Shown piece after piece: positions 36,699 through 45,917 of a stretch of DNA of 64,000 bases. This DNA comes from Celerinatantimonas sp046054195 (GTDB lineage Bacteria; Pseudomonadota; Gammaproteobacteria; Enterobacterales; Celerinatantimonadaceae), in NCBI RefSeq assembly GCF_046054195.1, contig NZ_JBEQCS010000015.1:1-64000 (forward strand), written 5' to 3'. The notes under the pieces are model-generated. The model ran no database searches. It worked only from the letters and a program-made list of their open reading frames with translations, and was not told the origin of the DNA. Position 1 is the stretch's first letter. Each line of letters begins with the position of its first letter. The position numbers and the translations under genes were made by a program.

Positions 36699-38084
36699 TT
36701 GCAATCCAATACAGAATTTAGCCAGTTGGCACTTAATCCATCGTTGGTAAATACACTTGGCGAATTAGGTTTTAAAACCATGACGCCGATTCAGGCGCAG
36801 GCGTTGCCTGAGGTTTTAGCCGGAAAAGACATACTTGCGCAGGCAAAAACTGGCTCAGGTAAAACAGCCGCATTTGGTTTAGGCATTCTTAATCAGTTGG
36901 ATGTAAAGCTGTTTCGTGTTCAATCTTTGGTTTTGTGTCCGACTCGAGAACTTGCTGACCAAGTGGCAAGTGAGTTGCGCCGTTTTGCCCGAGGGATCCA
37001 TAACATTAAAATCCTCACTTTATGTGGTGGTGTTGCGATTGGTCCACAGATTGGCTCGCTTGAACATGGCGCGCATATCATTGTTGGAACGCCTGGGCGA
37101 GTTTTAGATCATTTGAGCAAAGGGCGCTTGAATCTTGAAAATGTTCGCCAATTCGTTTTGGACGAAGCAGACCGAATGTTAGAGATGGGATTTAGCGAAG
37201 CGCTGGAGACGATTACCGGGTTTATGCCAACGAAGTGCCAGCGTTTGTTGTTTAGCGCAACATTTCCTGAAAGCATTGCCGCAATGGCGAAAAAGCAACT
37301 GGTTGACCCCGTTTCAATTAAAATTGAGCAAAGCGATGACAAGGCGAATATTACCCAGCAATTTGTTGCCGTGAGCGATGCGCGTAGCCGAGAGAGCGCA
37401 ACTCAGCAGATATTACTGGCAAAACAGCCAAAAAGCGCGGTGGTGTTTTGTAATACCAAGCGGGAAACGCAAGAGCTGGCTGATTATCTCAAAGATGTTG
37501 GGTTCGATGTGAAAGCGCTCCATGGTGACTTGGACCAAAGAGAACGTGATCAAGCGCTAGCGTTATTTGCCCTTAAATGTGTCACTGTTTTGGTTGCAAC
37601 CGATGTTGCTGCGCGAGGTTTGGATATTGATGCGCTTGATTTAGTCGTTAATTATCAGCTGCCACATGATAGCGACACCTATATTCACCGTATTGGACGA
37701 ACTGGTCGAGCGGGCGAGCAGGGTCGAGCTATGACTCTGATTGGCCCTAATGATGATTATGGCTTTGCACTTTTGCAAGATAGAATTGGTCCACAGTCCG
37801 TTGGCGAGCTGTCCAGGGACGCTGGATTAAACGCCAATATAGTTGCAGCTCAAATGAGCTGTATTCGCATTGATGGTGGCAAAAAGAACAAGCTTCGCCC
37901 CGGAGATATTCTAGGTGCGCTGACCGCAGGCAATGATTTGTCCGGCCAAGATGTCGGAAAAATCCAGATCCACGATATCTGGTCGTATGTTGCAGTAAAA
38001 CGCTCGCATATCAAATTAGCTTTAGCCAAACTGAATCGCGGAAAATTAAAAGGGAAGTCTTTTCGGGCTCGAATCATGTCGTAA
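36699..38084 (+). CDS. dbpA: ATP-dependent RNA helicase DbpA
   Basis: A 461-residue DEAD-box helicase that acts in late 50S ribosome assembly by binding hairpin 92 of 23S rRNA. Motifs in order: Q motif (GFKTMTPIQAQALP), I AKTGSGKT, Ia PTRELADQ, II DEAD (VLDEADRMLEMG), III SAT, IV VFCNT, V ATDVAARGLD, VI HRIGRTGRAG. The C-terminal DbpA RNA-binding domain (about residues 385-455) contains IRIDGGKKNKLRPGDILGAL. The start is TTG 36699, with AGGA 8 bases upstream; no ATG is available in the right place. Confidence 0.93.
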   Translation: MQSNTEFSQLALNPSLVNTLGELGFKTMTPIQAQALPEVLAGKDILAQAKTGSGKTAAFGLGILNQLDVKLFRVQSLVLCPTRELADQVASELRRFARGIHNIKILTLCGGVAIGPQIGSLEHGAHIIVGTPGRVLDHLSKGRLNLENVRQFVLDEADRMLEMGFSEALETITGFMPTKCQRLLFSATFPESIAAMAKKQLVDPVSIKIEQSDDKANITQQFVAVSDARSRESATQQILLAKQPKSAVVFCNTKRETQELADYLKDVGFDVKALHGDLDQRERDQALALFALKCVTVLVATDVAARGLDIDALDLVVNYQLPHDSDTYIHRIGRTGRAGEQGRAMTLIGPNDDYGFALLQDRIGPQSVGELSRDAGLNANIVAAQMSCIRIDGGKKNKLRPGDILGALTAGNDLSGQDVGKIQIHDIWSYVAVKRSHIKLALAKLNRGKLKGKSFRARIMS

Positions 38085-38139
38085 CGACATGATGATAACA
38101 ATCTACTAGAACACCAGTCTGATTAAAAATTAACCGAGC

Positions 38140-38192
38140 AAGATCTTGTCCAGCACTCATCAAAAGCCGTGGTGAGTGCTTTGATCTTTTTT
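38140..38192 (+). terminator. dbpA terminator
   Basis: Stem AGCACTCA (38152-38159) with TGAGTGCT (38173-38180), extended by outer AAGATC/GATCTT pairing and followed by TTTTTT. The rest of 38193-38504 holds no gene I can support. Confidence 0.8.
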
Positions 38193-38504
38193 ATGCCGGC
38201 TTTTTAACTGCTCGTTGTCTGCGACACAAAAGCTCGCAGGCTTTATCTAAAAACAATACGAACATGAGCATCATAGCTGATGCCTTCAACTTGTCTTCAT
38301 TACGACAAGCTGCTAATTTACCTCCTCTAATTGATTATATTAACAATAGAATCGCTTTGTAAGCACAGTTATTGGTTCTGCATCAGGCTTGGGCTTTGAT
38401 GCTTAGGATTATTCACAATAGCTACGGCGTTATTTCCCAAGGGTGTTAGTTTGCTGCACGGGTCGATGCCTGTGCATGTTTCAGGTTTATTAGAAGTCTT
38501 TATT

Positions 38505-39185
38505 ATGTTTAAAAAATTGCTTATAGCATTATTGCTGCTGGGCTTTGCAGGCTCAGTTGCTGCTAAATCGGATCAACTTGCGGGCCGCTATCGGCTCATT
38601 AATCAAATGGAAACGGCGTCTGAATTGCTGCTTAAGCCAGATCACTCCTTTCGATGGGTAATGATAGCGGGCAGTGCTGATATGAGAGCTCATGGAACTT
38701 GGTCTGTTACCCAAGGTGTGTTGCAGTTGAAAACCCCTGAGACATTGCCATTGTCTGGTTCACCTAAGTTCACGCTGTTTTCTGACAAAGATATGAAACG
38801 GGTGCGACAAATCCCGAGTAACTTTTTTCAAGTGGCTGTTATGGTTAAAAAGGTTGGCGGTGTGCCAGATATTGCTGTGGAGGTGGAAACCTCCTCGCAC
38901 AAACGATATAAAGCGACAACAGAGCTTAATGGTGTTGCGCGGGTATTCAAACCTAAAGGGGAACAACTGGCTCGCGTTGGCTTACGTTGGGTAAACGATT
39001 CTGCGGACTATCACTGGTTTGATGTGCCAGCTATCCAAGCTTCTAAAAACACGGCGGCTTTTTGGGTGCAAGATCCCAAGTGGGCGGCCAAGCAACCATT
39101 TAAGAAGCTGACTTTTACTATTGAAGGCGATTTACTGATTTGCGACGCCGAGCAGATGACGTATCGCAAGGTACAGATGCATTAG
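38505..39185 (+). CDS. Exported hypothetical protein
   Basis: About 226 residues from ATG 38505, which begins a signal peptide (MFKKLLIALLLLGFAGSVAA, then KSDQ); the longer in-frame start at 38451 is rejected because it hides the signal. The mature part is rich in beta structure (YRLINQMETASELLLKPDHS, MRAHGTWSVTQGVLQLKT), resembling small lipocalin-like or YgiW-like periplasmic proteins, without a firm match. A lipoprotein gene follows 135 bp downstream. Function unknown. Confidence 0.7.
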   Translation: MFKKLLIALLLLGFAGSVAAKSDQLAGRYRLINQMETASELLLKPDHSFRWVMIAGSADMRAHGTWSVTQGVLQLKTPETLPLSGSPKFTLFSDKDMKRVRQIPSNFFQVAVMVKKVGGVPDIAVEVETSSHKRYKATTELNGVARVFKPKGEQLARVGLRWVNDSADYHWFDVPAIQASKNTAAFWVQDPKWAAKQPFKKLTFTIEGDLLICDAEQMTYRKVQMH

Positions 39186-39320
39186 TGATTCGCTAGCTGT
39201 TACTCATGAATGCGCGAAAATAAACAGGCCTCTCATCTCATAAAGCCATCAAAAATGCCGGGCCAGTTATATAAGCCGTCCAGTCTTTACTGGGCGGATC
39301 ATTCAATGAAAGGAGCTGTT

Positions 39321-40280
39321 TTGAAGTATCGATTGGGAGCATTATTAGGCGTTATTCTGTTAGTCGGTTGTCAGTCATCTGTGGTGGATTTATCAACCAC
39401 GGATATCGCCATTCCCACTGAAAAACCAACCATTCTCTATTTAGTTAATATGAATTCCCATCATATGGTATGCGGCAATATGATAAATCAGATGCCGCAG
39501 TTAGATAATAGCTCTTCAGTGAGTGGTGATATTATGACCGGATTCAATGTGACTGCTTTTTTACACTCGGGGATGAATACATTAGGTGCACAAGTTGTAT
39601 CTATCAATATGTGGACCCAAAATGAAGGGGACGGTGCAGTGCAGCGCCCTGATGGGGAATGTCAGCTAACTTTAACAGCTAACACAGAAAAAGGGGATAA
39701 AGTAGAGCTTTCCAGCCTGCATGTTACGGTTGATGATGGTAAAGCAACTGCAAGAACATCTAAAAGTTATCCAGCTAAACATCAAACTGATTTGGCTCAT
39801 TTATCGCAGCAGCAAAAAGGTTGGACAACTATTTTTCACCGCCCCTTCTATATTAAAACAATCCCACAATGGGCGTGGACCAAAGCCGCGTCTTTTAAAC
39901 CAACGCGCGAGAACATGAAGAAACTCCATCGGGCCTATCAAGCTCTTATTGAGATGATGAAGCGTAAAGATTATCAGGGCTTAAAAGAGGCATATTCCCT
40001 GTCGAGCCGGGAAAAATCATTGGCAGAAGCAGGCCAATCAAGCCCGGATGAGTTTTTTGACGCGATTGGTTTTAAAGATGATTTAACGCAATCTGGAGCT
40101 GTGGTTAAATCGCCTGAAAATTGGCAGGACTATACTCTGGAAAGCTATGCTGACGGGAAGTTAGTTCGATTAAAAGATAAACATGGTTCTAGCCCGTTAA
40201 GAGTGGTGGCAGATGGGATGGAAACGACATACAAACCTTATTTTTCAATCATTAATGGCCGGGTAGTGATTTCCCGTTAA
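39321..40280 (+). CDS. Putative outer-membrane lipoprotein
   Basis: About 319 residues from TTG 39321, chosen because AAGGAG lies 5 bases upstream and the reading begins with a lipoprotein signal (MKYRLGALLGVILLVGCQSS, lipobox LVGC). In-frame ATG starts further up (39306, 39210) give a poor leader. The mature protein has no domain I recognise. A C-terminal part (MKKLHRAYQALIEMMKRKDY) looks helical, then beta-rich. It is probably anchored to the outer membrane. A clear terminator follows. Confidence 0.65.
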   Translation: MKYRLGALLGVILLVGCQSSVVDLSTTDIAIPTEKPTILYLVNMNSHHMVCGNMINQMPQLDNSSSVSGDIMTGFNVTAFLHSGMNTLGAQVVSINMWTQNEGDGAVQRPDGECQLTLTANTEKGDKVELSSLHVTVDDGKATARTSKSYPAKHQTDLAHLSQQQKGWTTIFHRPFYIKTIPQWAWTKAASFKPTRENMKKLHRAYQALIEMMKRKDYQGLKEAYSLSSREKSLAEAGQSSPDEFFDAIGFKDDLTQSGAVVKSPENWQDYTLESYADGKLVRLKDKHGSSPLRVVADGMETTYKPYFSIINGRVVISR

Positions 40281-40299
40281 GTACACATCTTTCTTAATC

Positions 40300-40326
40300 A
40301 GCCTTGCGTTATTCGCAAGGCTTTTT
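40300..40326. terminator. Terminator between lipoprotein and aldolase genes
   Basis: Perfect 9 bp stem (AGCCTTGCG/CGCAAGGCT) with loop TTATT and TTTT. It separates convergent genes. Confidence 0.85.
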
Positions 40327-40340
40327 AGTGACTAATATCG

Positions 40341-41072
40341 TTAGTCCAAGACAGAAGGGTCTTGGCGAATGATTATCTCTTTCATTTCTTCGAAATGTTG
40401 CCGTGAGAAATCAGGGATCCCTTCCCAATCTTGAGCGGTTTTTTCAGCCACTTCATCTGAGAGAACATTGAGCGGTTGCCCGGTTGAAAGTGCGGTGACT
40501 AATATCTGACAGGCGCGCTCAAGCGTCCAAATATCATCAAATGCTACGCCAATATTGTTACCGGTCACCATCACGCCGTGGTTGCCCATCATTAGTCGGT
40601 GGTTATTAGCTAATAGGGCTGCCAGCCGTGCGCCTTCTTCATCTGTATCTGCCATGCCGCCATACATTGTGTCAAATGATACACGGTTAAAATAGCGTGC
40701 TGTATTTTGGTCAATGGGCAAGATGGCGGGATTTTTTAAAGCAGAAATCGCAGTGGTGTAAACCGGGTGCAAATGTAATACAACGCGAACTTCAGGCATG
40801 CGCTGATGGATTTGTCCATGGATTGACCAAGCTGTTGCATCCACATCTTTGTGCTCTTTATTGCTAGTATCATCGGCATCAAGCAAAAGAAGATCGCTGG
40901 CCCGAATTCGTGAAAAATGCTTCCACTTGGGGTTGAGCAGAAACTTTTTGCCATCTTCTGAAACTGCCGCACTAAAGTGGTTGGCAACGGCTTCATGCAT
41001 CCCCAGATGAGCCACTATACGAAAAGTCGCAGCTAAGTCGATTCGAATTTGTTCTTCTGTTGAAAGTGACAT
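40341..41072 (-). CDS. Class II aldolase/adducin-family protein
   Basis: A 243-residue zinc-dependent aldolase-type protein. Metal ligands appear in VLHLHPVYTT (HxH) and MGNHGVMVTG, and the loop NPKWKHFSRIRASDLLLL is typical for the family. Enzymes of this fold cleave or decarboxylate hydroxy acids and sugar phosphates. It is the last gene of the minus-strand arm that also encodes a binding protein, a PhyH oxygenase and a permease-ATPase, so it could cleave the hydroxylated product made by the PhyH enzyme. The actual substrate is unknown. Confidence 0.8.
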   Translation of the reverse strand: MSLSTEEQIRIDLAATFRIVAHLGMHEAVANHFSAAVSEDGKKFLLNPKWKHFSRIRASDLLLLDADDTSNKEHKDVDATAWSIHGQIHQRMPEVRVVLHLHPVYTTAISALKNPAILPIDQNTARYFNRVSFDTMYGGMADTDEEGARLAALLANNHRLMMGNHGVMVTGNNIGVAFDDIWTLERACQILVTALSTGQPLNVLSDEVAEKTAQDWEGIPDFSRQHFEEMKEIIIRQDPSVLD

Positions 41073-41094
41073 TTTCTACTCCTGTGTCACATGT

Positions 41095-41114
41095 GCCCGG
41101 GAGTTCTCCCGGGC
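41095..41114. other. GC-rich palindrome after binding-protein gene
   Basis: GCCCGGGAG-TT-CTCCCGGGC, a perfect 9 bp stem in otherwise AT-rich DNA, between the binding-protein and aldolase genes. No T run. Likely an mRNA stabiliser giving excess binding protein. Confidence 0.6.
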
Positions 41115-41121
41115 TGAGTCT

Positions 41122-41973
41122 TTAGCCTTTAGGCATCATTGTTTTGATGTCGTCTTGGGTGAGATCTTGCATGTTATATTTGCTCAGTAGAGCTTTATAT
41201 TCAGGGCTCTTACTGTATTTTTCGATTGCGCTAATCAGAGCTTTACGAACTTCATCGTTCCCTTTTTTCACACCAAAGCCATGCAATACTGGGTCCAGTA
41301 ATTTATCCGAGGAGATATCCACTCGTGAGCCCATGCGTTTGACCACGCCTTCGGCAACCGCTGAGTCGGTGATTTGCGCTTCAACTGCGTGAGAGAGCAT
41401 GGCCTGAGTTGTTTGTGGGTCAGTTGGGTACATTCTGATTTTAATAGGTTTTAGGCCTTTTTTAACGCAGTAGTCTTTCGATACGTTTTGCACTTGTTTG
41501 AGCCAAGCGGTACCGGCCATTGAACCAATAGTGTGACCACAAAAATCTTGCATTGTTTTGGGTTGATAACTGGCGCCTTTAATCGAGAGGATTGACTCAC
41601 CACTTTTTGAATATGGGATCATATCAATCACTTTTAAGCGAGGTGCGGTGATATACATCGAGGAGTTAATTAGATCAAAGCGGCCACCACGCAAACCAGG
41701 AATGAGGTTTGCCCAGCGAGTGTCGATGTTGCTTGCTTTGCGGCCCATCACTTTTGCCAGACCATCTAAGTATTCGATATCAAAACCAGCTGGTTTGTTG
41801 TTTTTCATATATTCATAGGGATAAAACGTCATATCTGAACCAGCAATGATTTTCCCTGGTTGTTTAAATGCGGCCAGAGCACTTAAACTTGAAAATGAGA
41901 AAACAACACCGACCAGGCTCGTTGTAATTAAGCGGGCTTTAGAACGTTTAGTACGGGCTGAAAACATCATCAT
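41122..41973 (-). CDS. Amino-acid-type solute-binding protein
   Basis: A 283-residue periplasmic protein with a signal peptide (start MMMFSARTKRSKARLITTSL, cleavage near LSALAAF). SBP family 3 features are DMTFYPYEYMKNNKPAGFDI, the ligand carboxylate Arg in TAPRLKVIDM and the amino-binding Asp in AQITDSAVAEGV. It therefore has the full amino-acid binding set, unlike the binding protein at 33317-34102. Two Cys residues (DFCGH, KDYCVKKG) may form a disulfide. It serves the fused permease-ATPase encoded upstream. Confidence 0.85.
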   Translation of the reverse strand: MMMFSARTKRSKARLITTSLVGVVFSFSSLSALAAFKQPGKIIAGSDMTFYPYEYMKNNKPAGFDIEYLDGLAKVMGRKASNIDTRWANLIPGLRGGRFDLINSSMYITAPRLKVIDMIPYSKSGESILSIKGASYQPKTMQDFCGHTIGSMAGTAWLKQVQNVSKDYCVKKGLKPIKIRMYPTDPQTTQAMLSHAVEAQITDSAVAEGVVKRMGSRVDISSDKLLDPVLHGFGVKKGNDEVRKALISAIEKYSKSPEYKALLSKYNMQDLTQDDIKTMMPKG

Positions 41974-41996
41974 AATTCCTCTTATCGATTGATAGA

Positions 41997-42869
41997 TCAG
42001 GCACTAGCCTGGTTTTTTTCGGCTTGTTGAACAAAGAATGACGCCCCTTTGGGTTTTTGGGGTAGTCGTAATTGATTCGCTGTTATACGAATTTCGCCGC
42101 TTTCGATGCCACTGACCAACGTTCGTTCATGAACACTAGGTAGCGGATTTTCTGCCAATGGCAGCGCATCTTCAGCAGCATAAACACTAATAAAAAGCGT
42201 TCGAGGTGCATCGGTATGGTTTGGCGCTGAGGCATGCAGCAAGCGTGTGTGCATAAAGCAAACAGAGCCTGCCGGTCCAAAACAAGAGACTGACTGCTGA
42301 CAGTTTTCTTGCTCAACCTGCTCGCTTACATAACCGGTGAAGTGATCGCCTTGCCAATGGGAATAAAGCGGGCCTTTGTGGCTTCCGGGGATCACCTGTA
42401 GCGGACCATTTTCTTTGGTGACATCACTTATCATTAATAGCGATGTCACCAGATCATCGTTGCTGTGTGGGGTAAATAGAAAATCTTGGTGCCATTTAAC
42501 CTGTGTTGCGGTATTCGGTAATTTGGAATTCACTTTGCTATGGTGCAAGCGAGCACCGCTGCTACCAACGAGTTGGCTGGCAATTTGTGCCACAGCTGAT
42601 TCAAGAGCGGTGTTTTTAAATGCTTGTGAAATTTCAGTCGGAGATGCAACCCGGCGCAGCGATGGGTGTGAGCTTGAGTGATCGCTTTCGATATCAAACC
42701 GTGAGCGCCCATCAATGGTTTCGCCCCAAGGCTGCTGATGGTTACGGCTCTGTTCAACCCAACTGTCAAAGTCTTTTTGCAGTGCGCTAATCTGCTCGCT
42801 TGAAAGGACGTTTTCAACGATTAAATAACCTTGTTCGTGGTATTTATCTATCTGCCATTGTTCAATCAT
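41997..42869 (-). CDS. Phytanoyl-CoA dioxygenase (PhyH)-family protein
   Basis: A 290-residue Fe(II)/2-oxoglutarate-dependent oxygenase. The iron ligands are visible as HxD in VKWHQDFLF and the distal His in TRLLHASAPNH, and the 2-oxoglutarate arginine lies about ten residues later in DAPRTLFIS. The N-terminal IEQWQIDKYHEQGYLIVENV is typical of the family. It probably hydroxylates the compound imported by the neighbouring transporter. The family includes the ectoine hydroxylase EctD, but I see no firm reason to give it that specificity. Confidence 0.85.
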   Translation of the reverse strand: MIEQWQIDKYHEQGYLIVENVLSSEQISALQKDFDSWVEQSRNHQQPWGETIDGRSRFDIESDHSSSHPSLRRVASPTEISQAFKNTALESAVAQIASQLVGSSGARLHHSKVNSKLPNTATQVKWHQDFLFTPHSNDDLVTSLLMISDVTKENGPLQVIPGSHKGPLYSHWQGDHFTGYVSEQVEQENCQQSVSCFGPAGSVCFMHTRLLHASAPNHTDAPRTLFISVYAAEDALPLAENPLPSVHERTLVSGIESGEIRITANQLRLPQKPKGASFFVQQAEKNQASA

Positions 42870-42890
42870 GGGTGACTCCTGAAAAATCGG

Positions 42891-44414
42891 TTATGAAGCT
42901 AAAGAGACATCTTTAAGAAAGGTTTCAACGCGAGCGTTATGGCCTGAGCGCAGCACATGCGGTGCATCGTCACAGATCACTCGCCCCTGTTCCATAAAGA
43001 TGATTCGGTCTGAGACTTTGAAGGCAAAGTTCATCTCATGGGTGACAATCACCATGGTGATCCCTTCTTTTGCTAAATCTTCGATGACCTGTAATACCTC
43101 GTTAACTTTTTCTGGATCTAAGGCCGAGGTTGGTTCGTCAAATAGCATGATCTGTGGACGCATCATTAATGCTCGAGCGATTGCCACGCGTTGCTGCTGA
43201 CCACCGGATAACTGATGTGGGTGTTTCCAAGCATGTTCTAACATGCCAACTTTGTCTAACAGCTGATACGCTTGCATTTTTAGCGCTTCTTTGTCGCCCA
43301 TGTGGTGATAACTTGGTGCCAACATCAGGTTGTGTAATACGCTTAAGTGTGGGAATAAGTTAAAGCTCTGAAAGACCATGCCAATGTTATTGCGATGTTC
43401 TGGGTGTTCTACAAAACGAGATTTATCTGGCCCGTAGCGCAGAAGTTTTAAAAATGGTTTGCCATTGAGGTGAATTTCGCCGTTATCCAATTGCTCTAAG
43501 CCGTTGAGCAGGCGAATTAATGTCGTTTTCCCAGAGCCTGATGGCCCAATGACTGAAACAACTTCACCAGAGTTGACCGTGAGGTTGACCGAGCCTAATA
43601 CTTCAACATTGTTGTAGGCTTTGTGTAGTTTGGTCGCTTCAAGCGCGGGGCCATCAAACTCAGTGGTCGGAGTGAGCTGTACCGGCGGGGCATTTTTTAC
43701 TTTTTCGATTAGCGCTTGTGGCAGTTGATGTGATTTTTTGCTTTGCGTGACATCTAAGTGTGCTTCTAAGCGTTTGAGCAGAAAGTCAAATACGGTTACG
43801 ATCAACACATAATAGATGGCTACTGCGGTCATTGTTTCCATGACTAAAAAGTTTTGGGTATAAAGCTGCTGACCGACAAGCAAGATTTCAGTGAGTGAAA
43901 TAACCGATACTAACGAAGTGAGTTTGACAATCGAGATATACTCATTGGTCAGCGCCGGTAGCGCCACTCGGATGGCCTGTGGAATAACAACTAACCACTG
44001 AATGCCGACAAAACGAATTCCCAATGCTTGAGCTGCTTCTTTTTGTCCTTTAGGAATGGATAACAAACCACCGCGGTGAATTTCTGCAACATAAGCACTT
44101 TCACACAATACCATTGAGATGAGTCCTGACCAAAATGGATTGGAAAGCACCGAACTACTAAATGGCAGCATTTGTGGAATGTTGTAGACGAAAATGAGTA
44201 AAACGAGTAGAGGAAGGCTGCGGAAAAACCAGATGTAAAGTTTGGCCGGAACATTTAAAATGGCAAAACGCGATTGTTTTGCTAACGCCAGAACAAAGCC
44301 AAACACGATACTTAGCAACCAACTTGCGACGCTAAGTTTTACAACTGTCCAACTGGCCCACCAAAAGTCGGAGAGTTTAAACAAGCTGAACAGATAGTCC
44401 CAGTTAAATGCCAT
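42891..44414 (-). CDS. Fused amino-acid ABC permease-ATPase
   Basis: A 507-residue natural fusion. Residues 1-220 are a HisM/GlnP-type permease (FRSLPLLVLLIFVYNIPQML and coupling loop QKEAAQALGIRFVGIQWLVV). Residues 255-505 are the ATPase with Walker A GPSGSGKT, signature LSGGQQQRVAIARAL, Walker B IMLFDEPTSALDPE and THEMNFA. The linker is about 35 residues. With one fusion gene and one binding protein, the transporter would be a dimer of the fusion. It is the first gene of the minus arm, divergent from the LysR gene. Confidence 0.9.
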   Translation of the reverse strand: MAFNWDYLFSLFKLSDFWWASWTVVKLSVASWLLSIVFGFVLALAKQSRFAILNVPAKLYIWFFRSLPLLVLLIFVYNIPQMLPFSSSVLSNPFWSGLISMVLCESAYVAEIHRGGLLSIPKGQKEAAQALGIRFVGIQWLVVIPQAIRVALPALTNEYISIVKLTSLVSVISLTEILLVGQQLYTQNFLVMETMTAVAIYYVLIVTVFDFLLKRLEAHLDVTQSKKSHQLPQALIEKVKNAPPVQLTPTTEFDGPALEATKLHKAYNNVEVLGSVNLTVNSGEVVSVIGPSGSGKTTLIRLLNGLEQLDNGEIHLNGKPFLKLLRYGPDKSRFVEHPEHRNNIGMVFQSFNLFPHLSVLHNLMLAPSYHHMGDKEALKMQAYQLLDKVGMLEHAWKHPHQLSGGQQQRVAIARALMMRPQIMLFDEPTSALDPEKVNEVLQVIEDLAKEGITMVIVTHEMNFAFKVSDRIIFMEQGRVICDDAPHVLRSGHNARVETFLKDVSLAS

Positions 44415-44831
44415 AGAGTGTGTACCTTCGCTAAACTAATTAATCAGAGACTGATTTAGATCAGAACAAATGCGTCTCAAATATGTTTAGTCACTATGGA
44501 TGGATAGCTGGATAACTAGCAATTACTTTTTTTTTGCCTTTTAGTTTAAAAAAAACTATCTAATCGGCATGCTCCGAAATCAAGCATAACGCCTTGCCCA
44601 ATAGACCTGACATCATCACTCATTCGCCCCAAAACAGACCATATTTGTCCAAAATGAAGCATGTTTGAAACATCTATAACGATTTCGTAACTTTTACGTA
44701 GATAGAAAAACCATGTATGACATAGAGTAAATCTATTTATGGCTGGTATTTGCAGTCGTGGTATAGGCCTTGCTAATAAAAAGTTATGAAGATGTGAGGT
44801 TAAGTAATATTTTGTCAATAGGTGGTGGCGC
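44415..44831. promoter_or_regulatory. Divergent control region, permease-ATPase and LysR
   Basis: 417 bp with no supportable gene; it should hold both promoters and LysR operators. I could not single out a clear palindrome. Confidence 0.45.
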
Positions 44832-45785
44832 ATGAGATATTTTACTTTAAAACAATTGCATTACTTTTCGACGGTGGTTCAGACCGAGAGTATTGCCGAG
44901 GCTTCACGCAAGCTGCATATTGCTCAGCCATCTATTTCAATAGCGATTAAGAATCTTGAAGATTCGTTTGGTCAGCAGTTGTTGATTCGTCATCATGCGC
45001 AGGGAGTTTCGTTAACGCCCTGTGGTCGGCGCTTTTATGATAAAGCAAGCGAACTGCTGCGTTTATCCCATGAGTTTGAACAAAACACTTTAGCTAATAG
45101 TGAGATCACTAGCGGCAAAATTTCGATTGCCAGTTTTGAGTCGGTCGCGCCAATGTATATTCCGCAGTTGATTGCCGGATTTAAGAAAAAATATCCCGAC
45201 ATTGAAATTCAGCTGCACGATGGCGAGCAACATGAACTGATGGTCGGGTTGCATCGAGGTCAGTTTGACTTGGCTTTTTTATATGATTTGGACCTAGATA
45301 ATTCAATTCGCAAAGAGGTGCTCAATGCGCCGCACAAACCTTATGCACTTCTTCCGGCCAATCATCCATTAGCCCTTAAAAAGAGCGTTTCGCTGGCTGA
45401 ATTGAGCCATGAGCCGATGATCTTGCTCGATATTATTCCGAGTCGAAATTATTTTTTAAATATATTCACCGAAAAGGGACTGCATCCCCACGTTGCTTAT
45501 GCCTCGCCATCGATTGAAATGGTGCGTTGTATGGTCGGTCAAGGGCAGGGATTTTCGGTGCTAGTTACGCGGCCGCACTCAAATGTTACTTATGATGGCA
45601 AAGAGTTAGCCTGTGTGGAAATTAGCGATGAGATGGAAAGTTCAACGCTGATTATGGCTTATCTGAAAACGAATGAGCCAACCAAACCGGCACGCTTGTT
45701 TATGGATTACTGTCGCCAGTGCAACTTAGATGTTACGGCCAATCAAGGACAGGTTTATCCGCTGAGTGCTTCGTTAACGGCTTAG
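44832..45785 (+). CDS. LysR-family regulator of the catabolic locus
   Basis: A 317-residue regulator with a helix-turn-helix in TESIAEASRKLHIAQPSISI and a substrate-binding domain of the CynR/CbbR type (ITSGKISIASFESVAPMYIP, MVGQGQGFSVLVTRPHSN). It sits between the minus arm (transporter, PhyH, aldolase) and the plus arm (monooxygenase, RidA, DUF1028, deacylase), so it can control both. The effector is probably the imported compound or an intermediate. Confidence 0.88.
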   Translation: MRYFTLKQLHYFSTVVQTESIAEASRKLHIAQPSISIAIKNLEDSFGQQLLIRHHAQGVSLTPCGRRFYDKASELLRLSHEFEQNTLANSEITSGKISIASFESVAPMYIPQLIAGFKKKYPDIEIQLHDGEQHELMVGLHRGQFDLAFLYDLDLDNSIRKEVLNAPHKPYALLPANHPLALKKSVSLAELSHEPMILLDIIPSRNYFLNIFTEKGLHPHVAYASPSIEMVRCMVGQGQGFSVLVTRPHSNVTYDGKELACVEISDEMESSTLIMAYLKTNEPTKPARLFMDYCRQCNLDVTANQGQVYPLSASLTA

Positions 45786-45917
45786 TTTATATTGATGAGG
45801 GGCGATATTTTTTCTATTTAGGTCGTAAATATATACTAATTTACGCCATTTATTTTGTGCCATAAGCTGAATTTAATCTTTGAGAAATTAACAATTCAGT
45901 ATCAAAAGGCGCGAATA

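Noticed and set aside
41997..42869. Ectoine hydroxylase (EctD)
   Set aside because: It is of the PhyH family, but no ectoine biosynthesis genes are nearby and no EctD-specific signature could be confirmed by eye.
44546..44833. 95-codon minus-strand frame in the LysR/ABC divergent region
   Set aside because: Sits over the promoter region, has low-complexity, non-protein-like composition and no ribosome site.
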